IMG/VR virus record: IMGVR_UViG_3300009068_000028
Span: 27,680 to 91,679 of that record
Reading direction: 5' to 3' (one strand)
DNA length: 64,000 nt
Source: a virus
Positions within the stretch are counted from its first letter, which is position 1, and every line of letters starts with the position of its first letter. Shown here in pieces: positions 36,319-44,429 of the stretch. The position numbers were made by a program, and so were the translations under genes. The notes under the pieces are model-generated. The model was not told where the DNA came from and did not search any database. It saw nothing but the letters and a program-made list of their open reading frames with translations.

Positions 36319-36524
36319 TGACAAACTATAAGGAAATACCTATGAGTGAATTTGAAAATCGAGATCGTGAAATTGTTAATGCTGTCATTCACGAAGGAGA
36401 AATGCGACAGGGAGAAAAGGTTGTATCACTTCTTGAACGTAAGATTACAGAAGCATATGCTAACAACAACAAAGAGTTAGTCGGCTTCCTTGAAGATCTT
36501 ATCATAGAAATTGAGGGTATTTAA
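36318..36524 (+). CDS. hypothetical helical protein
   Basis: 68 aa, acidic and helical (MRQGEKVVSLLERKITEAY). Coupled at both ends. Unknown. Confidence 0.5.
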   Translation: MTNYKEIPMSEFENRDREIVNAVIHEGEMRQGEKVVSLLERKITEAYANNNKELVGFLEDLIIEIEGI

Positions 36525-36625
36525 TGGCTAAGACAATTGTACACTTTGGTTCCCCAGAAGGAACTACCTATGGAGAGGCTAAAAAGATTATCATTGTGAA
36601 GAAAACAGGTAGCTTGAATGATTAA
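36524..36625 (+). CDS. very small protein
   Basis: 33 aa between overlapping neighbours (TAATG at the start). Content is basic and beta-like (KKIIIVKKTG). Supported mainly by the unbroken chain of overlaps. Confidence 0.45.
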   Translation: MAKTIVHFGSPEGTTYGEAKKIIIVKKTGSLND

Positions 36626-36743
36626 ACTTAAGCACTATGAAACAAAAGAAGTAGTAGAGGTAGACCCAGTTGGTATTGCCAATGGCTGGATGCTTTGCAT
36701 GGGTGGCTACACCTACGACATGAGATACTGGAGCCAGGTTTAG
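36618..36743 (+). CDS. very small protein
   Basis: 41 aa, overlaps both neighbours (ATG inside the previous end, GTG inside its TAG). Contains YETKEVVEVDPVG. Unknown. Confidence 0.45.
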   Translation: MIKLKHYETKEVVEVDPVGIANGWMLCMGGYTYDMRYWSQV

Positions 36744-36922
36744 TGGATCGTAAAGAACGCAGGGATAATAAAAAAATGCTTGACATTGTTGTTCGTAAAG
36801 CAAAACAAGATATGGCAGAATGGATTTTAAAGATTGATCGTATGCCAAGTAAGTCAGAGATACTTGCATTTCAGGCAGGGTACATTTCTGGAATGAACCG
36901 TGGTGCTAACGATGAGAATTAA
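36743..36922 (+). CDS. hypothetical protein
   Basis: 59 aa, GTG overlapping the previous stop. Basic, helical (DRKERRDNKKMLDIVVRKAK). Unknown. Confidence 0.5.
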   Translation: MDRKERRDNKKMLDIVVRKAKQDMAEWILKIDRMPSKSEILAFQAGYISGMNRGANDEN

Positions 36923-36969
36923 TGATTCAGGTAAGTAGTCACTTAAGAAATATTTAGGAGAGAAACACA

Positions 36970-37119
36970 ATGACAGAATTTATTGATGGATTTAAGAACG
37001 GCATATTGGCAGAGCGTGAAAGAGTTGTTGAGCTACTCACAAAACTGCGTGACTCTGAATACGCTGAGGTAATGACACACGACGATGTAATTAGCATTAT
37101 CATGGAAGACAAAAAATGA
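36970..37119 (+). CDS. small hypothetical protein
   Basis: 49 aa with GGAGAG upstream. Helical (GILAERERVVELLTKLRD). Overlaps the next gene by ATGA. Unknown. Confidence 0.5.
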   Translation: MTEFIDGFKNGILAERERVVELLTKLRDSEYAEVMTHDDVISIIMEDKK

Positions 37120-37316
37120 TTAAGTTTGAACACAATATGCTTGTGCTTAACAATTTCTTTTCTGAAGAAGACGTTGACCAGATTGATGCCTACGCAGACT
37201 ATGTTCGTAAACAAGAGCGTGAACGAATTATTGCACTAATTCAATCTAGGGATGAATGGCATTATGAGTTCTCAGATGTCGCTGATGTTATTGCACTTAT
37301 TAAGGGAGAAAGTTAA
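37116..37316 (+). CDS. hypothetical protein
   Basis: 66 aa, alpha-helical (QIDAYADYVRKQERERIIAL), similar in composition to the preceding gene, perhaps a distant duplicate. Unknown. Confidence 0.5.
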   Translation: MIKFEHNMLVLNNFFSEEDVDQIDAYADYVRKQERERIIALIQSRDEWHYEFSDVADVIALIKGES

Positions 37317-37408
37317 TGATTCAATTTATTGTAGGCTTGGTACTTGGCTTTATGGCAGGACTCACCATAGTTACTTGGTGGTTTGCAGACGCTGCTAAAG
37401 ACAAATAA
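37316..37408 (+). CDS. single-pass membrane peptide
   Basis: 30 aa, almost all hydrophobic (QFIVGLVLGFMAGLTIVTWW). TAATG coupled. Its shape suggests a membrane-acting small protein. Confidence 0.45.
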   Translation: MIQFIVGLVLGFMAGLTIVTWWFADAAKDK

Positions 37409-37449
37409 AGTTCTCGGCGGAAAAATTCGGCGGCAAAGAGGACCCACGC

Positions 37450-37478
37450 TTGACAAACAAGCGAACATTTGATATAAT
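37450..37478 (+). promoter_or_regulatory. consensus sigma70-type promoter
   Basis: TTGACA (37450-37455), 17 bases, TATAAT (37473-37478). Leader has AAAGGAGA before the TTG at 37505. The gap before it (37409-37449) holds a direct repeat of CGGCGG around AAAAATT. Confidence 0.8.
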
Positions 37479-37504
37479 AGATGTAACACAACAAAGGAGA
37501 TACA

Positions 37505-37729
37505 TTGACAATTAAGAAAACATACGATGCATTCGATGCACGTGGATGGAAGACAAACGGAACACAGGATCGAATGATTACGCTTTATGTGCAAGGACAG
37601 CACGGAAACGTACAGCACGATCTCTCATTGTCTGAAGTTATCGAACTACAGGAACTCTTGGCACGAGCTGTTGCTCAGTCTGCCGAAGAACCTAAGAACC
37701 CTAGCTCGTGGGATGCGATGCCATTTTAA
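37505..37729 (+). CDS. hypothetical protein
   Basis: 74 aa, TTG start after AAAGGAG. Contains TYDAFDARGWKTNGTQDRM and a C-terminal helix (EVIELQELLARAVAQSAEE). Expressed from the consensus promoter directly upstream and closed by a strong terminator, so it may be abundant. Unknown. Confidence 0.6.
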   Translation: MTIKKTYDAFDARGWKTNGTQDRMITLYVQGQHGNVQHDLSLSEVIELQELLARAVAQSAEEPKNPSSWDAMPF

Positions 37730-37731
37730 TT

Positions 37732-37783
37732 CGGAGGTAGACGCAATAAGTGGGGGTGGGTAAAACTGCCCCCATTACCTCCG
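37732..37783 (+). terminator. long-stem terminator
   Basis: CGGAGGTA (37732-37739) pairs with TACCTCCG (37776-37783), with an inner GTGGGGG/CCCCCAT stem. The tail is TTTAAAAAAG, a weaker U-run. Confidence 0.6.
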
Positions 37784-37790
37784 TTTAAAA

Positions 37791-37811
37791 AAGCTACTAT
37801 AGTGTTAGTAG
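37791..37811 (+). promoter_or_regulatory. dyad before the secreted protein gene
   Basis: GCTACTA (37791 on) is repeated inverted as TAGTAGC around ATAGTG, and TACTAT within it is a possible -10. The dyad may be an operator. AAGAAAG precedes the ATG at 37834. Confidence 0.4.
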
Positions 37812-37833
37812 CCAAACAAGAGAAAGAAGCACA

Positions 37834-38589
37834 ATGAATAAATACAAAATTGCTACATTAGTGGGAGTCGCATCTGTTGCACTTACCGCTACTACAGCAC
37901 TTGCATGGAGCCACGATCTTTCGATTCGTGCTCCTTATACACATGCTGCTGGTGCAGCAACTGCCACTATTGTTGGAGCAAAGCCCAACTGTGATGTGCA
38001 GTCTAAGTTGTTTGATGAAACAGCAACTGCTGATAACGAAGCAGTAGCTGCTCCTGACGACAAGGCTGTTAAGACTCGTGTTGCTAACGCAATTACGAAG
38101 TTCCCTGGAGTTGAAACCGCAAGGGTTTCGTTTACTCCTTCACTCGCTGGTTTCTACCAGATCGAGAGTGCCATCGTAGAAGTTGGTGTTAACTGCAAGA
38201 AGCTTATTGGTGATGTAACTGCAACCAAGGATATTCTTGTCGGAGACAATGTCTACATTGATACTTTTACATGGGATGAATCAGCAGAAGTACACGCTGG
38301 TCAGAACGACTATGATGTTCAGTTTGTTGGTGACGTTCGTACCAATGCTACATCAGACCGTCTTCGTGCAGGTGTAACTGTTCAGCTCTGGGTTCCTAAC
38401 CTTGCTGGAACCAAGATGGTTCTTGTTGACAGTGACACCACTGATGCTGATGGAGAGTTTGAAATCGAATACCGTTGGGATGCAGATCGTCACGGTACTG
38501 AAGACTTCCAACTTCGTGTAGCTCGTACTGCTAAGTTCTTCCAGGACTACAGCAGTGACGTTGCCGATGGTGAAGTAGACGTTCTCTAA
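37834..38589 (+). CDS. secreted protein
   Basis: 251 aa. Signal peptide (NKYKIATLVGVASVALTATT, cut after ALA-W) then a mature beta-rich protein with two Cys (CDVQSKLF and NCKKLIG) that could form a disulphide. No catalytic motif. An exported phage protein suggests surface modification, superinfection exclusion or virion decoration. Confidence 0.65.
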   Translation: MNKYKIATLVGVASVALTATTALAWSHDLSIRAPYTHAAGAATATIVGAKPNCDVQSKLFDETATADNEAVAAPDDKAVKTRVANAITKFPGVETARVSFTPSLAGFYQIESAIVEVGVNCKKLIGDVTATKDILVGDNVYIDTFTWDESAEVHAGQNDYDVQFVGDVRTNATSDRLRAGVTVQLWVPNLAGTKMVLVDSDTTDADGEFEIEYRWDADRHGTEDFQLRVARTAKFFQDYSSDVADGEVDVL

Positions 38590-38608
38590 TTAGATAAATC
38601 AAAAAGTG

Positions 38609-38630
38609 GGGGGTAACGAAAGTTGCCCCT
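38609..38630 (+). terminator. hairpin with GAAA tetraloop after secreted gene
   Basis: GGGGTAAC (38610-38617) pairs with GTTGCCCC (38622-38629) around GAAA. The U-run is weak (CATTTGCT), so it may stop or only attenuate transcription. Confidence 0.55.
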
Positions 38631-38651
38631 CATTTGCTATATAATAATACT

Positions 38652-39272
38652 ATGGAAACTTCCCTAGTTAAACTAATCCCATTGAAGAAGAAACATGCTT
38701 TGGATCTTTACTTCAATGTTAAGTCAAATGATAATGTGTTTCGTAATCTTTTATGGGACACACCACAGTCAGTTCTTGACTATGTTGCAATCGTAAAGCA
38801 ACTCAAAAAGCATACATCCTTTGCGGTAATAGATAAGGACACCAACGCTATTGTTGGCACAACATCCTACGTTGACTATTCTACAGAAGACCGATCAGCA
38901 GAAATTGGCGGTACATTCTATTCTGAATCCGTATGGAGAACTCACGTTAATACCCATACAAAGTATCTAATGCTACAGAATGCATTTGAGATACTAGGAT
39001 GCGAGAGAGTAATGTTCAAGACAGATGTTCTCAATGAGCAATCAAAGAAAGCAATCCTAAGACTTGGTGCTACCTACGAAGGAACCAAGCGTCATAACAA
39101 ACTCAGAACTGATGGGACCTGGAGAGACACAGCATACTTCTCTATACTTGGTGATGAGTGGGATGAGATCAAGTCTACAATTTTCGGGGGAATCAAAAGT
39201 GATAACGAATATCCCCTATATAACAACATACCTATAGTACCTATAGAAGTATATAGACCTATGTGGTTTTGA
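38652..39272 (+). CDS. GNAT acetyltransferase (RimJ/RimL-like)
   Basis: 206 aa from the ATG at 38652, which has TATAAT (38640-38645) six bases upstream. Contains FAVIDKDTNAIVGTTSYVDY, the EIGGTFYSESVWRT acetyl-CoA binding region and LNEQSKKAILRLGATYEGTK, the RimJ/RimL pattern. It transfers an acetyl group, probably to a protein N-terminus or small amine. The 3' end is rich in CCTATAG words that continue into the next gap. Confidence 0.8.
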   Translation: METSLVKLIPLKKKHALDLYFNVKSNDNVFRNLLWDTPQSVLDYVAIVKQLKKHTSFAVIDKDTNAIVGTTSYVDYSTEDRSAEIGGTFYSESVWRTHVNTHTKYLMLQNAFEILGCERVMFKTDVLNEQSKKAILRLGATYEGTKRHNKLRTDGTWRDTAYFSILGDEWDEIKSTIFGGIKSDNEYPLYNNIPIVPIEVYRPMWF

Positions 39273-40003
39273 GCCTATAGACCTGTTTGACATCAGAGGA
39301 TACAGCTCGATACAGCCCATTTTAGAGCTTCTCAGAGCATAGTTATGCACAGTTTTATCCACAAAGATCTTACTGATATGGATATTATCTGACTGAAAGA
39401 AGATGTTTGAAAAGTTGTTTGATGTACTGAACTATATATAGTATGGATCGTAATGTCCAAACACTATATCTTGTGTCCCCAAACACCCAAATCCAGCCTT
39501 GTACCACATCTACCCCCATTTGTCAACCCCTATATGTAGTATATTTATGCCCAAAAAACCCTATATATTGTGTATAAATATATCAAAACATCCTATTTTA
39601 TATCAAAAATATCCACAAATCTGGGAAAAATAATCAAGGGTTCGTAATGTCTTTGTTTATAGTTATATAGGGGGAAATGCTTATACTTAGCTGCCCCAAA
39701 TATCTATACCAAACCATCCTATTAGACATGTCCACATTTCGGGGGTATCAAATAGAAGATCGTAATACCTTTAGTATATATATTACCTATAGGAGAAACA
39801 CTGTATCGTCTGATACCCTCCAAACTTTCTGGGATTTTTTGAGATGCCTCGTAATGTCTGTAGAATTTGGGAAAAATGTTTAGGGGTTCGTAATACATGT
39901 TCGTAAAGGGATGTTTGTTAGTATGTTATGACATGGCTCGGGCAAAAGTTATCCACAGAAAAATCCCCCACCTGTGAGTAGATGGGGGATTAGACTATTA
40001 CTG
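39273..40003. other. AT-rich non-coding gap, candidate replication origin
   Basis: 730 bases between convergent blocks with no credible gene. It has runs of CTATAT/TATAG words, TCGTAAT iterations (near 39449, 39640, 39752, 39847, 39885 and 39898) and TTATCCACA at 39355 and 39949, with a one-off copy at 39343 (TTATGCACA) and another near 39606. A GGCTCGGG box is at 39935. Confidence 0.5.
39962..39991 (-). terminator. terminator of the leftward small-gene array
   Basis: AATCCCCCA (39962-39970) pairs with TGGGGGATT (39983-39991); read leftward it is followed by TTTTTC. Confidence 0.85.
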
Positions 40004-40264
40004 TTAGACCGAAGACATCAAATCGTCTAAATGCTCGAAGCCTGTATCGTCAATGCCAAGACCAGCAAGCAATAAGTCGAATGTCTCGTTGATGAAATTA
40101 GTAGCAAGGTCAGTCGTGTCTACGATACCTTCGTTGATTGCGTAAGCAAGTGGCAAACCCAAATCGTTGTATTCGATAAAGTCTACAAACGCTGTGTCTG
40201 TTCGATAGTTGAGCCAAATGTCAGACAGAATAACTGTCTTGTTCTCAAAGGTAGTCGTAGTCAT
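40004..40264 (-). CDS. hypothetical acidic protein
   Basis: 86 aa, ATG at 40264 after GAGAAC; last gene of the leftward array. Contains DTAFVDFIEYNDLGLPLAYA and an acidic helical C-terminus (LLAGLGIDDTGFEHL). I do not recognise the family. It overlaps the upstream gene by 20 bases. Confidence 0.6.
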   Translation of the reverse strand: MTTTTFENKTVILSDIWLNYRTDTAFVDFIEYNDLGLPLAYAINEGIVDTTDLATNFINETFDLLLAGLGIDDTGFEHLDDLMSSV

Positions 40265-40445
40265 TGTGCTTGTTCTCTTTCTCATCTTTTAGTAAATCTG
40301 CCATTAGCAGAATACGGTTGATAGTTACATTGGGACTGATTTGGTGAATATACATTGCTACCGCTTCCAAATCCAGTCGTAGGTCTGAAACAAGATTGCC
40401 GATTGTTTTGGCAACTCGTTCATTGTCTGTTATTACTTTTCGCAT
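40245..40445 (-). CDS. hypothetical helical protein
   Basis: 66 aa, ATG at 40445 with GAGGAG four bases upstream and TATAAT near 40462-40467. Helical (ERVAKTIGNLVSDLRLDLEA). Unknown. Confidence 0.55.
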   Translation of the reverse strand: MRKVITDNERVAKTIGNLVSDLRLDLEAVAMYIHQISPNVTINRILLMADLLKDEKENKHNDYDYL

Positions 40446-40566
40446 TTCTCTCCTCAATCCATTATACCAAAAAAATGGTGGGAACGCAAGTCCGAAAGGA
40501 AATAAGAAACCTACGCCCCCACCAGTTTGTAGACGGAACCCCCATTCAACGTCTACCTATCTAGTA

Positions 40567-40914
40567 CTACATTGTACTAGAATCTGATATAACTATAGAT
40601 GGGTCCTTACGAATGTGATCGATTTCGATACCCCTCAGAATTTTGGTAATGCGTCGTGTAGGACTCTGGAGCTGGTCTGCAAACACCCACCAGTCACTGC
40701 CGTATTCATCCATCGGAAACTGGTCTGCAATCCAGGCAGTCTCATAGAAGTCACACTCAATGAGCACACCTGTCTCATACTTGCGTGTACCGTTGTCGTC
40801 AGACTCATAGATGTATGGTTCGATAGTTAGTTTGTCAGACCACGTAGTGCCAGCCTCTTTACTCCAATCCTCACGGTAGAAGATGTTGAGGTCAATCGTT
40901 CTATAGCCTTGCAT
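40567..40914 (-). CDS. hypothetical protein
   Basis: 115 aa, ATG overlapping the upstream TAA. Beta-rich with Trp and acidic residues (FYETAWIADQFPMDEYGSDW). A CTAGTAC dyad at its 3' end may terminate transcription. Unknown. Confidence 0.6.
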   Translation of the reverse strand: MQGYRTIDLNIFYREDWSKEAGTTWSDKLTIEPYIYESDDNGTRKYETGVLIECDFYETAWIADQFPMDEYGSDWWVFADQLQSPTRRITKILRGIEIDHIRKDPSIVISDSSTM

Positions 40915-41237
40915 TAGTACCACTCCGTTCGATATCCAGTTCCAGCACAGTTGCCACACGTTTCATCTTCCTCGCCATTAGCAGAGGCACACTGCTCACA
41001 CTCTACATCTCGTGAGACAGGAACTTCATAGTCTTCGCCATCTGGGACAGGGATTGTACCAACATAGTAACCCAAACGATTGACAGCGTGGTAACCACTA
41101 CAGATACTAATATAGTCGTCTCCAGCCAAGTAAGTCCAAACAAGTCCGTCTGCATTGTGTCGTACATCTTCCCAATCCTGAATCATCTCATAGCCAAGAC
41201 CAAACTTCTCTTCGGCTTCTTCCATTGTTATAATCAT
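40914..41237 (-). CDS. DnaJ-type zinc-finger protein
   Basis: 107 aa, ATG at 41237 after AAGGATTA. The C-terminus has CEQCASANG...CGNCAGTGY, a DnaJ-like zinc site (CxxC and CxxCxGxG). Contains WTYLAGDDYISICSGYHAVN; a similar motif occurs in the 42125-42364 gene (WTMVDGDG...GYRQFN), suggesting duplication. Confidence 0.6.
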   Translation of the reverse strand: MIITMEEAEEKFGLGYEMIQDWEDVRHNADGLVWTYLAGDDYISICSGYHAVNRLGYYVGTIPVPDGEDYEVPVSRDVECEQCASANGEEDETCGNCAGTGYRTEWY

Positions 41238-41250
41238 TACTAATCCTTTC

Positions 41251-41769
41251 TTAGAAGTGGAAGTCCACAGGGACGAGGAACCAAAGAGTATCATTCTCGA
41301 TACGGTCTTTGTTCATATGAACAGGGTTAGTTGACCAGTTGGCAAGGTCGTAGAAGTAAGAGTTGAAATCCCAATCACCTTGAATCATACCAAGCATTCT
41401 GCCAATACCATAGAGTCGCATACTATAATCCATAGCACCGTCAAACTCGTCAAAGACACCGTCAAGATTGATGTTGCTACGATTCCATTCATCACGGTAG
41501 CGATTGAATTCCGACATTCGTGCTTCGACACAATCCTTCAGTATCAATTCGAATGCTTCACTATCTTTAGAAGAAACAATCATGTTGATTGCTCCGTCAG
41601 TGTAGGGGTCGTTGTCAGTGTTGAATCGTCCACCACCAGTTACAAACCAGTCGTACCAAGCACCACCACCATATTCGTCACCAAGAATGTCTTGGAGTCT
41701 TTCTCGAACTTGGTCAATTGCTTCTTCAGGGCTGTCTGCTTTTACTGCGATGTATTGTAGAACGTGCAT
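41251..41769 (-). CDS. hypothetical protein
   Basis: 172 aa, among the longer proteins in the array. Contains EEAIDQVRERLQDILGDEYG and a GGAWYDWFVTGGGRFN glycine/aromatic stretch. Two promoters precede it: a copy of the 29-bp array promoter and a consensus TTGACA/TAAAAT pair (41799-41827, 17-base spacer). Confidence 0.6.
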   Translation of the reverse strand: MHVLQYIAVKADSPEEAIDQVRERLQDILGDEYGGGAWYDWFVTGGGRFNTDNDPYTDGAINMIVSSKDSEAFELILKDCVEARMSEFNRYRDEWNRSNINLDGVFDEFDGAMDYSMRLYGIGRMLGMIQGDWDFNSYFYDLANWSTNPVHMNKDRIENDTLWFLVPVDFHF

Positions 41770-41798
41770 GTGTTTCCTTTTCTTTAGGGGTAGTATCT

Positions 41799-41827
41799 AT
41801 TTTACAGCATGGAGCGGTATTTGTCAA
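41799..41827 (-). promoter_or_regulatory. consensus promoter inside the array
   Basis: TTGACA (41822-41827 on minus), 17 bases, TAAAAT (41799-41804). It lies downstream of the array promoter copy at 41844, so the gene has two stacked promoters. Confidence 0.75.
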
Positions 41828-41839
41828 GTATCACACTTC

Positions 41840-41965
41840 TCACAGTATACCCTTGACCACCGACACGAAATGATCCTCGCATAGATAGCCATAGTCCTCT
41901 ACGTCTCGTTTGGTAGCAGGTTCCTTACACCAAATCATTTCACACACATAGATATATGGTTGCAT
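41840..41965 (-). CDS. very small protein
   Basis: 41 aa, ATG overlapping the upstream TAA. Two Cys and a C-terminal end that lies on top of the next gene's array promoter (GTGTCGGTGGTC). Unknown. Confidence 0.5.
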   Translation of the reverse strand: MQPYIYVCEMIWCKEPATKRDVEDYGYLCEDHFVSVVKGIL

Positions 41966-42132
41966 TATTCGTTATCCTGAATGTCAAAGTCCCACTGTGC
42001 GTGGTTCTTGTATGGTTCGAAGTCGTCTATAATCCATTCGTCCAATGCTTGATAGGCTGCATCTTCACTCTCTGCTTCAACAGGAACGAGGTACTCAATC
42101 TGCACGGTTGCTGTGATTAGATATTTACGCAT
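41965..42132 (-). CDS. small hypothetical protein
   Basis: 55 aa, ATG at 42132 overlapping the upstream stop. Pattern YLITATVQIEYLVPVEAESE then a helix and an aromatic loop. Similar in shape to the 42364-42525 and 42884-43048 proteins: a beta-hairpin, an A-x-S/D-x-x-A-A helix, an acidic tail. Confidence 0.55.
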   Translation of the reverse strand: MRKYLITATVQIEYLVPVEAESEDAAYQALDEWIIDDFEPYKNHAQWDFDIQDNE

Positions 42133-42364
42133 ACATCCTCTTATCGTTAGTTACGAATACATCTTCCGACCACGGCTTCTCGGTAATGAAATAGCCAAGA
42201 CGATTGAATTGGCGGTAGCCATTCCAAAGATTAGCATACCGTCCGTCACCATCTACCATAGTCCATACATAGCAAGGAAGAGTAGTGTCAGGGATATCCT
42301 CAAGTTCTAAAGCCAATGGGGTAGTTGGCAGATAGGTGTCTTCCCATTCGTCCCAAGTAATCAT
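42125..42364 (-). CDS. hypothetical protein
   Basis: 79 aa. Contains CYVWTMVDGDGRYANLWNGY, like the 40914-41237 protein's internal motif. ATG overlaps the upstream TAA. Unknown. Confidence 0.55.
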   Translation of the reverse strand: MITWDEWEDTYLPTTPLALELEDIPDTTLPCYVWTMVDGDGRYANLWNGYRQFNRLGYFITEKPWSEDVFVTNDKRMYA

Positions 42365-42525
42365 TACTTATCTCCAAAGTTATTGCTGTCATAAGGGTCA
42401 ATGAATGCTTCCCAGTCACCGTCAGGCATATCCTCGTGAACAAGAATTGCTTTCTCGATTGCTTCTTCTTCGCTGTTTGCTTGAATCCAGTAAGTCGCCT
42501 GGTATTCTACTTGATATACTTTCAC
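42364..42525 (-). CDS. small hypothetical protein (GTG start)
   Basis: 53 aa from GTG at 42525 (an ATG two bases upstream is followed at once by TGA). Starts VKVYQVEYQATYWIQANSEE, then EAIEKA helix and acidic tail; resembles the neighbouring small proteins. GAGGAG is upstream. Confidence 0.5.
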   Translation of the reverse strand: MKVYQVEYQATYWIQANSEEEAIEKAILVHEDMPDGDWEAFIDPYDSNNFGDK

Positions 42526-42526
42526 A

Positions 42527-42667
42527 TTACTCCTCGTCCATAAATTTGATAAACACTTCTACTAACTGTAATGCTATTATACCAGTGAGGTACGACATAG
42601 AACTCATACTCTTGAATTCCTGAATCTTATCTAGAATCTGTTGCTTGGCTTCTTCTCGTTCACTCAT
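42527..42667 (-). CDS. small protein with a hydrophobic stretch
   Basis: 46 aa. Helical N-terminus (EEAKQQILDKIQEFKS) then MSYLTGIIALQLVEVFI, possibly membrane-associated. Ends in GDEE-like acidic tail. Unknown. Confidence 0.45.
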   Translation of the reverse strand: MSEREEAKQQILDKIQEFKSMSSMSYLTGIIALQLVEVFIKFMDEE

Positions 42668-42894
42668 AGGGACACCTCACCGTATTGGTCATAGTTCTCG
42701 GCAAGGCTTTCGTCTTCCCAATCTGAATTGAGATGCCACTTGGTTGCTTCGTTATTGAAAAGATTGACAAGCATATTCTCAGCCTCGTCGTCAAAGTGAC
42801 CAGTATCCCAATCACTGAATCCAACTACAGCAAACTTGATTTGGGCAGGGTATTTGATATGGTCATAGATATAAACCATTACCTTAGTTGTCAT
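42664..42894 (-). CDS. hypothetical protein
   Basis: 76 aa, ATG at 42894 with GAGGAGGA upstream. Alpha/beta (VMVYIYDHIKYPAQIKFAVVG) with an acidic C-terminus. Overlaps the neighbours. Unknown. Confidence 0.55.
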   Translation of the reverse strand: MTTKVMVYIYDHIKYPAQIKFAVVGFSDWDTGHFDDEAENMLVNLFNNEATKWHLNSDWEDESLAENYDQYGEVSL

Positions 42895-43048
42895 CTTCGT
42901 CCTCCTCAATCTCTTCTACCTCAACCTCGTACACACCGTCATAGTTTAGATTGTCGTAGTGATAACCAATCTCCTCTGCCTTTGCCTGACTGTCTGCTTC
43001 AATCGTGCCAGTAAAGGTGACTAGGGTTTTTACATAATACTGAGCCAT
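42884..43048 (-). CDS. small hypothetical protein
   Basis: 54 aa: AQYYVKTLVTFTGTIEADSQ, AKAEEI helix, then a very acidic tail (EVEVEEIEEDEDD). First gene of a seven-gene operon running from the array promoter at 43078-43106. Unknown. Confidence 0.55.
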   Translation of the reverse strand: MAQYYVKTLVTFTGTIEADSQAKAEEIGYHYDNLNYDGVYEVEVEEIEEDEDDN

Positions 43049-43256
43049 TGGGCTACCTTTCTTTTTGGGTTACCTCTATTATATCGTTGACCACCGACAT
43101 CAAACTGGGTAAATTCGGGAGAATTCGTAATGAGTTCGTAATGATTCGATAATTACTGTTTGTTTATTATGTCAGCAGCCCGAGCTGCCTGTGGATAAGT
43201 CTGTGGAGATCCCCCAAAGGGGGAGGCAGTTTATACTGTTGCCCAGCAGTTACGGA

Positions 43257-44279
43257 TTATACTCCCAGCATTACGGAAGCGACTACACGAGCCAAGCGGT
43301 TCTTCTCTGCGTTGAGAGCAGGGTCAAGTCCACTAGCACCAGCGAGAATGTTCTCGTTGTTTCCGCCACGAGCGGTGCGATACCAGTCAAGGCGTTCCGT
43401 CAAGGCGTTGAGAGTACCCCAAGCCGTTCCAGTAATTGTGTTGTTGTATTGCCCAACATAAATGTCGTTGATAAGGTCAATCTTGTCGTTGTGCTTCTTG
43501 AAAGAACCTTTGGCATCTTTTTCTGGGGCAGGGTAAGCAAGAGAAACAATCTTGTCAAACTCTGCTTTAGTAACTTCAGTTTCAATCATAGCGTTAGCCA
43601 TAACAGAAAACTCGTCAAGGTAAGTCTGTGCCAAGCCAAGTGCTTCACGAGCAACCTGAACACGACCCTCTGCCGTCTGCGTGTGACGGATTTTGAACGA
43701 CTGCTTTACCTTACGGTTAGAACCAATACCGCCACCCAAAGCAAGGTTGAGAGTGTTAGCACACACAACACGGACAGGCGTGATACTTGCCATAATGGAG
43801 ATAGAGCCATCGTGAGATGTGTTGATAAGCAGGTAGTTCTCTACCTTGTCAGCACGACCATTGGGGTCAAGCACAATGTCGTTGTCAAGAGCGAGAGAGC
43901 CAAAAACTACACGACCACCCTTGATTGAACCAGCAGTCTCCCAACGACCACCACCGTCAAGCAGGTTGTCACCAAAGGTGAACAGGTCTTCGTTTTGGAG
44001 AGTGTGGTAGCGTTCACCCACAACGCCAAGCACATCATTCTGTGACTTGTCGAATGGGTTGGTACGACAAACAAAATAGTTTGTCTTGTCAGATACATAA
44101 CCTTCTGGGAACGAGAGTTCCTCAAGACGAACATTCCAGTTGTCAAGGTGAGCCAACTTGAGCATTTCGTCTGTGGTAACTTCGTCTTCAAAGACAGTCC
44201 CAAGTTTGTGCCAAGCAGGTTCTCGCAATGAAGCAAAAGCCACTTCGCCGTTAGCACCGATTTCTAATTCGTGAGCCAA
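43257..44279 (-). CDS. DUF932 (LGT_TIGR03299-like) protein
   Basis: 340 aa, TTG at 44279 with AAAGGAA ten bases upstream. The DUF932 pattern includes EPAWHKLGT, NYFVCRTNPFD, LGVVGERYH, GGGRWETAGS, VVCANTLNLAL and KIRHTQ. This phage/plasmid family is of unknown function, sometimes near DNA-modification genes. It is by far the largest protein in the leftward array. Confidence 0.8.
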   Translation of the reverse strand: MAHELEIGANGEVAFASLREPAWHKLGTVFEDEVTTDEMLKLAHLDNWNVRLEELSFPEGYVSDKTNYFVCRTNPFDKSQNDVLGVVGERYHTLQNEDLFTFGDNLLDGGGRWETAGSIKGGRVVFGSLALDNDIVLDPNGRADKVENYLLINTSHDGSISIMASITPVRVVCANTLNLALGGGIGSNRKVKQSFKIRHTQTAEGRVQVAREALGLAQTYLDEFSVMANAMIETEVTKAEFDKIVSLAYPAPEKDAKGSFKKHNDKIDLINDIYVGQYNNTITGTAWGTLNALTERLDWYRTARGGNNENILAGASGLDPALNAEKNRLARVVASVMLGV

Positions 44280-44429
44280 TGTATTTCCTTTCGTTGTTGT
44301 TGATAATCTAATTATACACCTGACCACGGACATCTAACTATTCTGGGGAACATTCTGGGAGGTTCGTAACCTAAACGTAATAACTATGTTAGGACATGGC
44401 GGCTCGGGGATCCCAGCTGACAAAACAAA

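Noticed and set aside
39677-39883. 68-codon open frame in the 39.3-40.0 kb gap
   Set aside because: It has no RBS, poor composition, and consists of the CTATA and TCGTAAT words of the gap.
43191-43928. Rightward 245-codon frame over the DUF932 gene
   Set aside because: DUF932 motifs are clear in the leftward frame; this is its complement.
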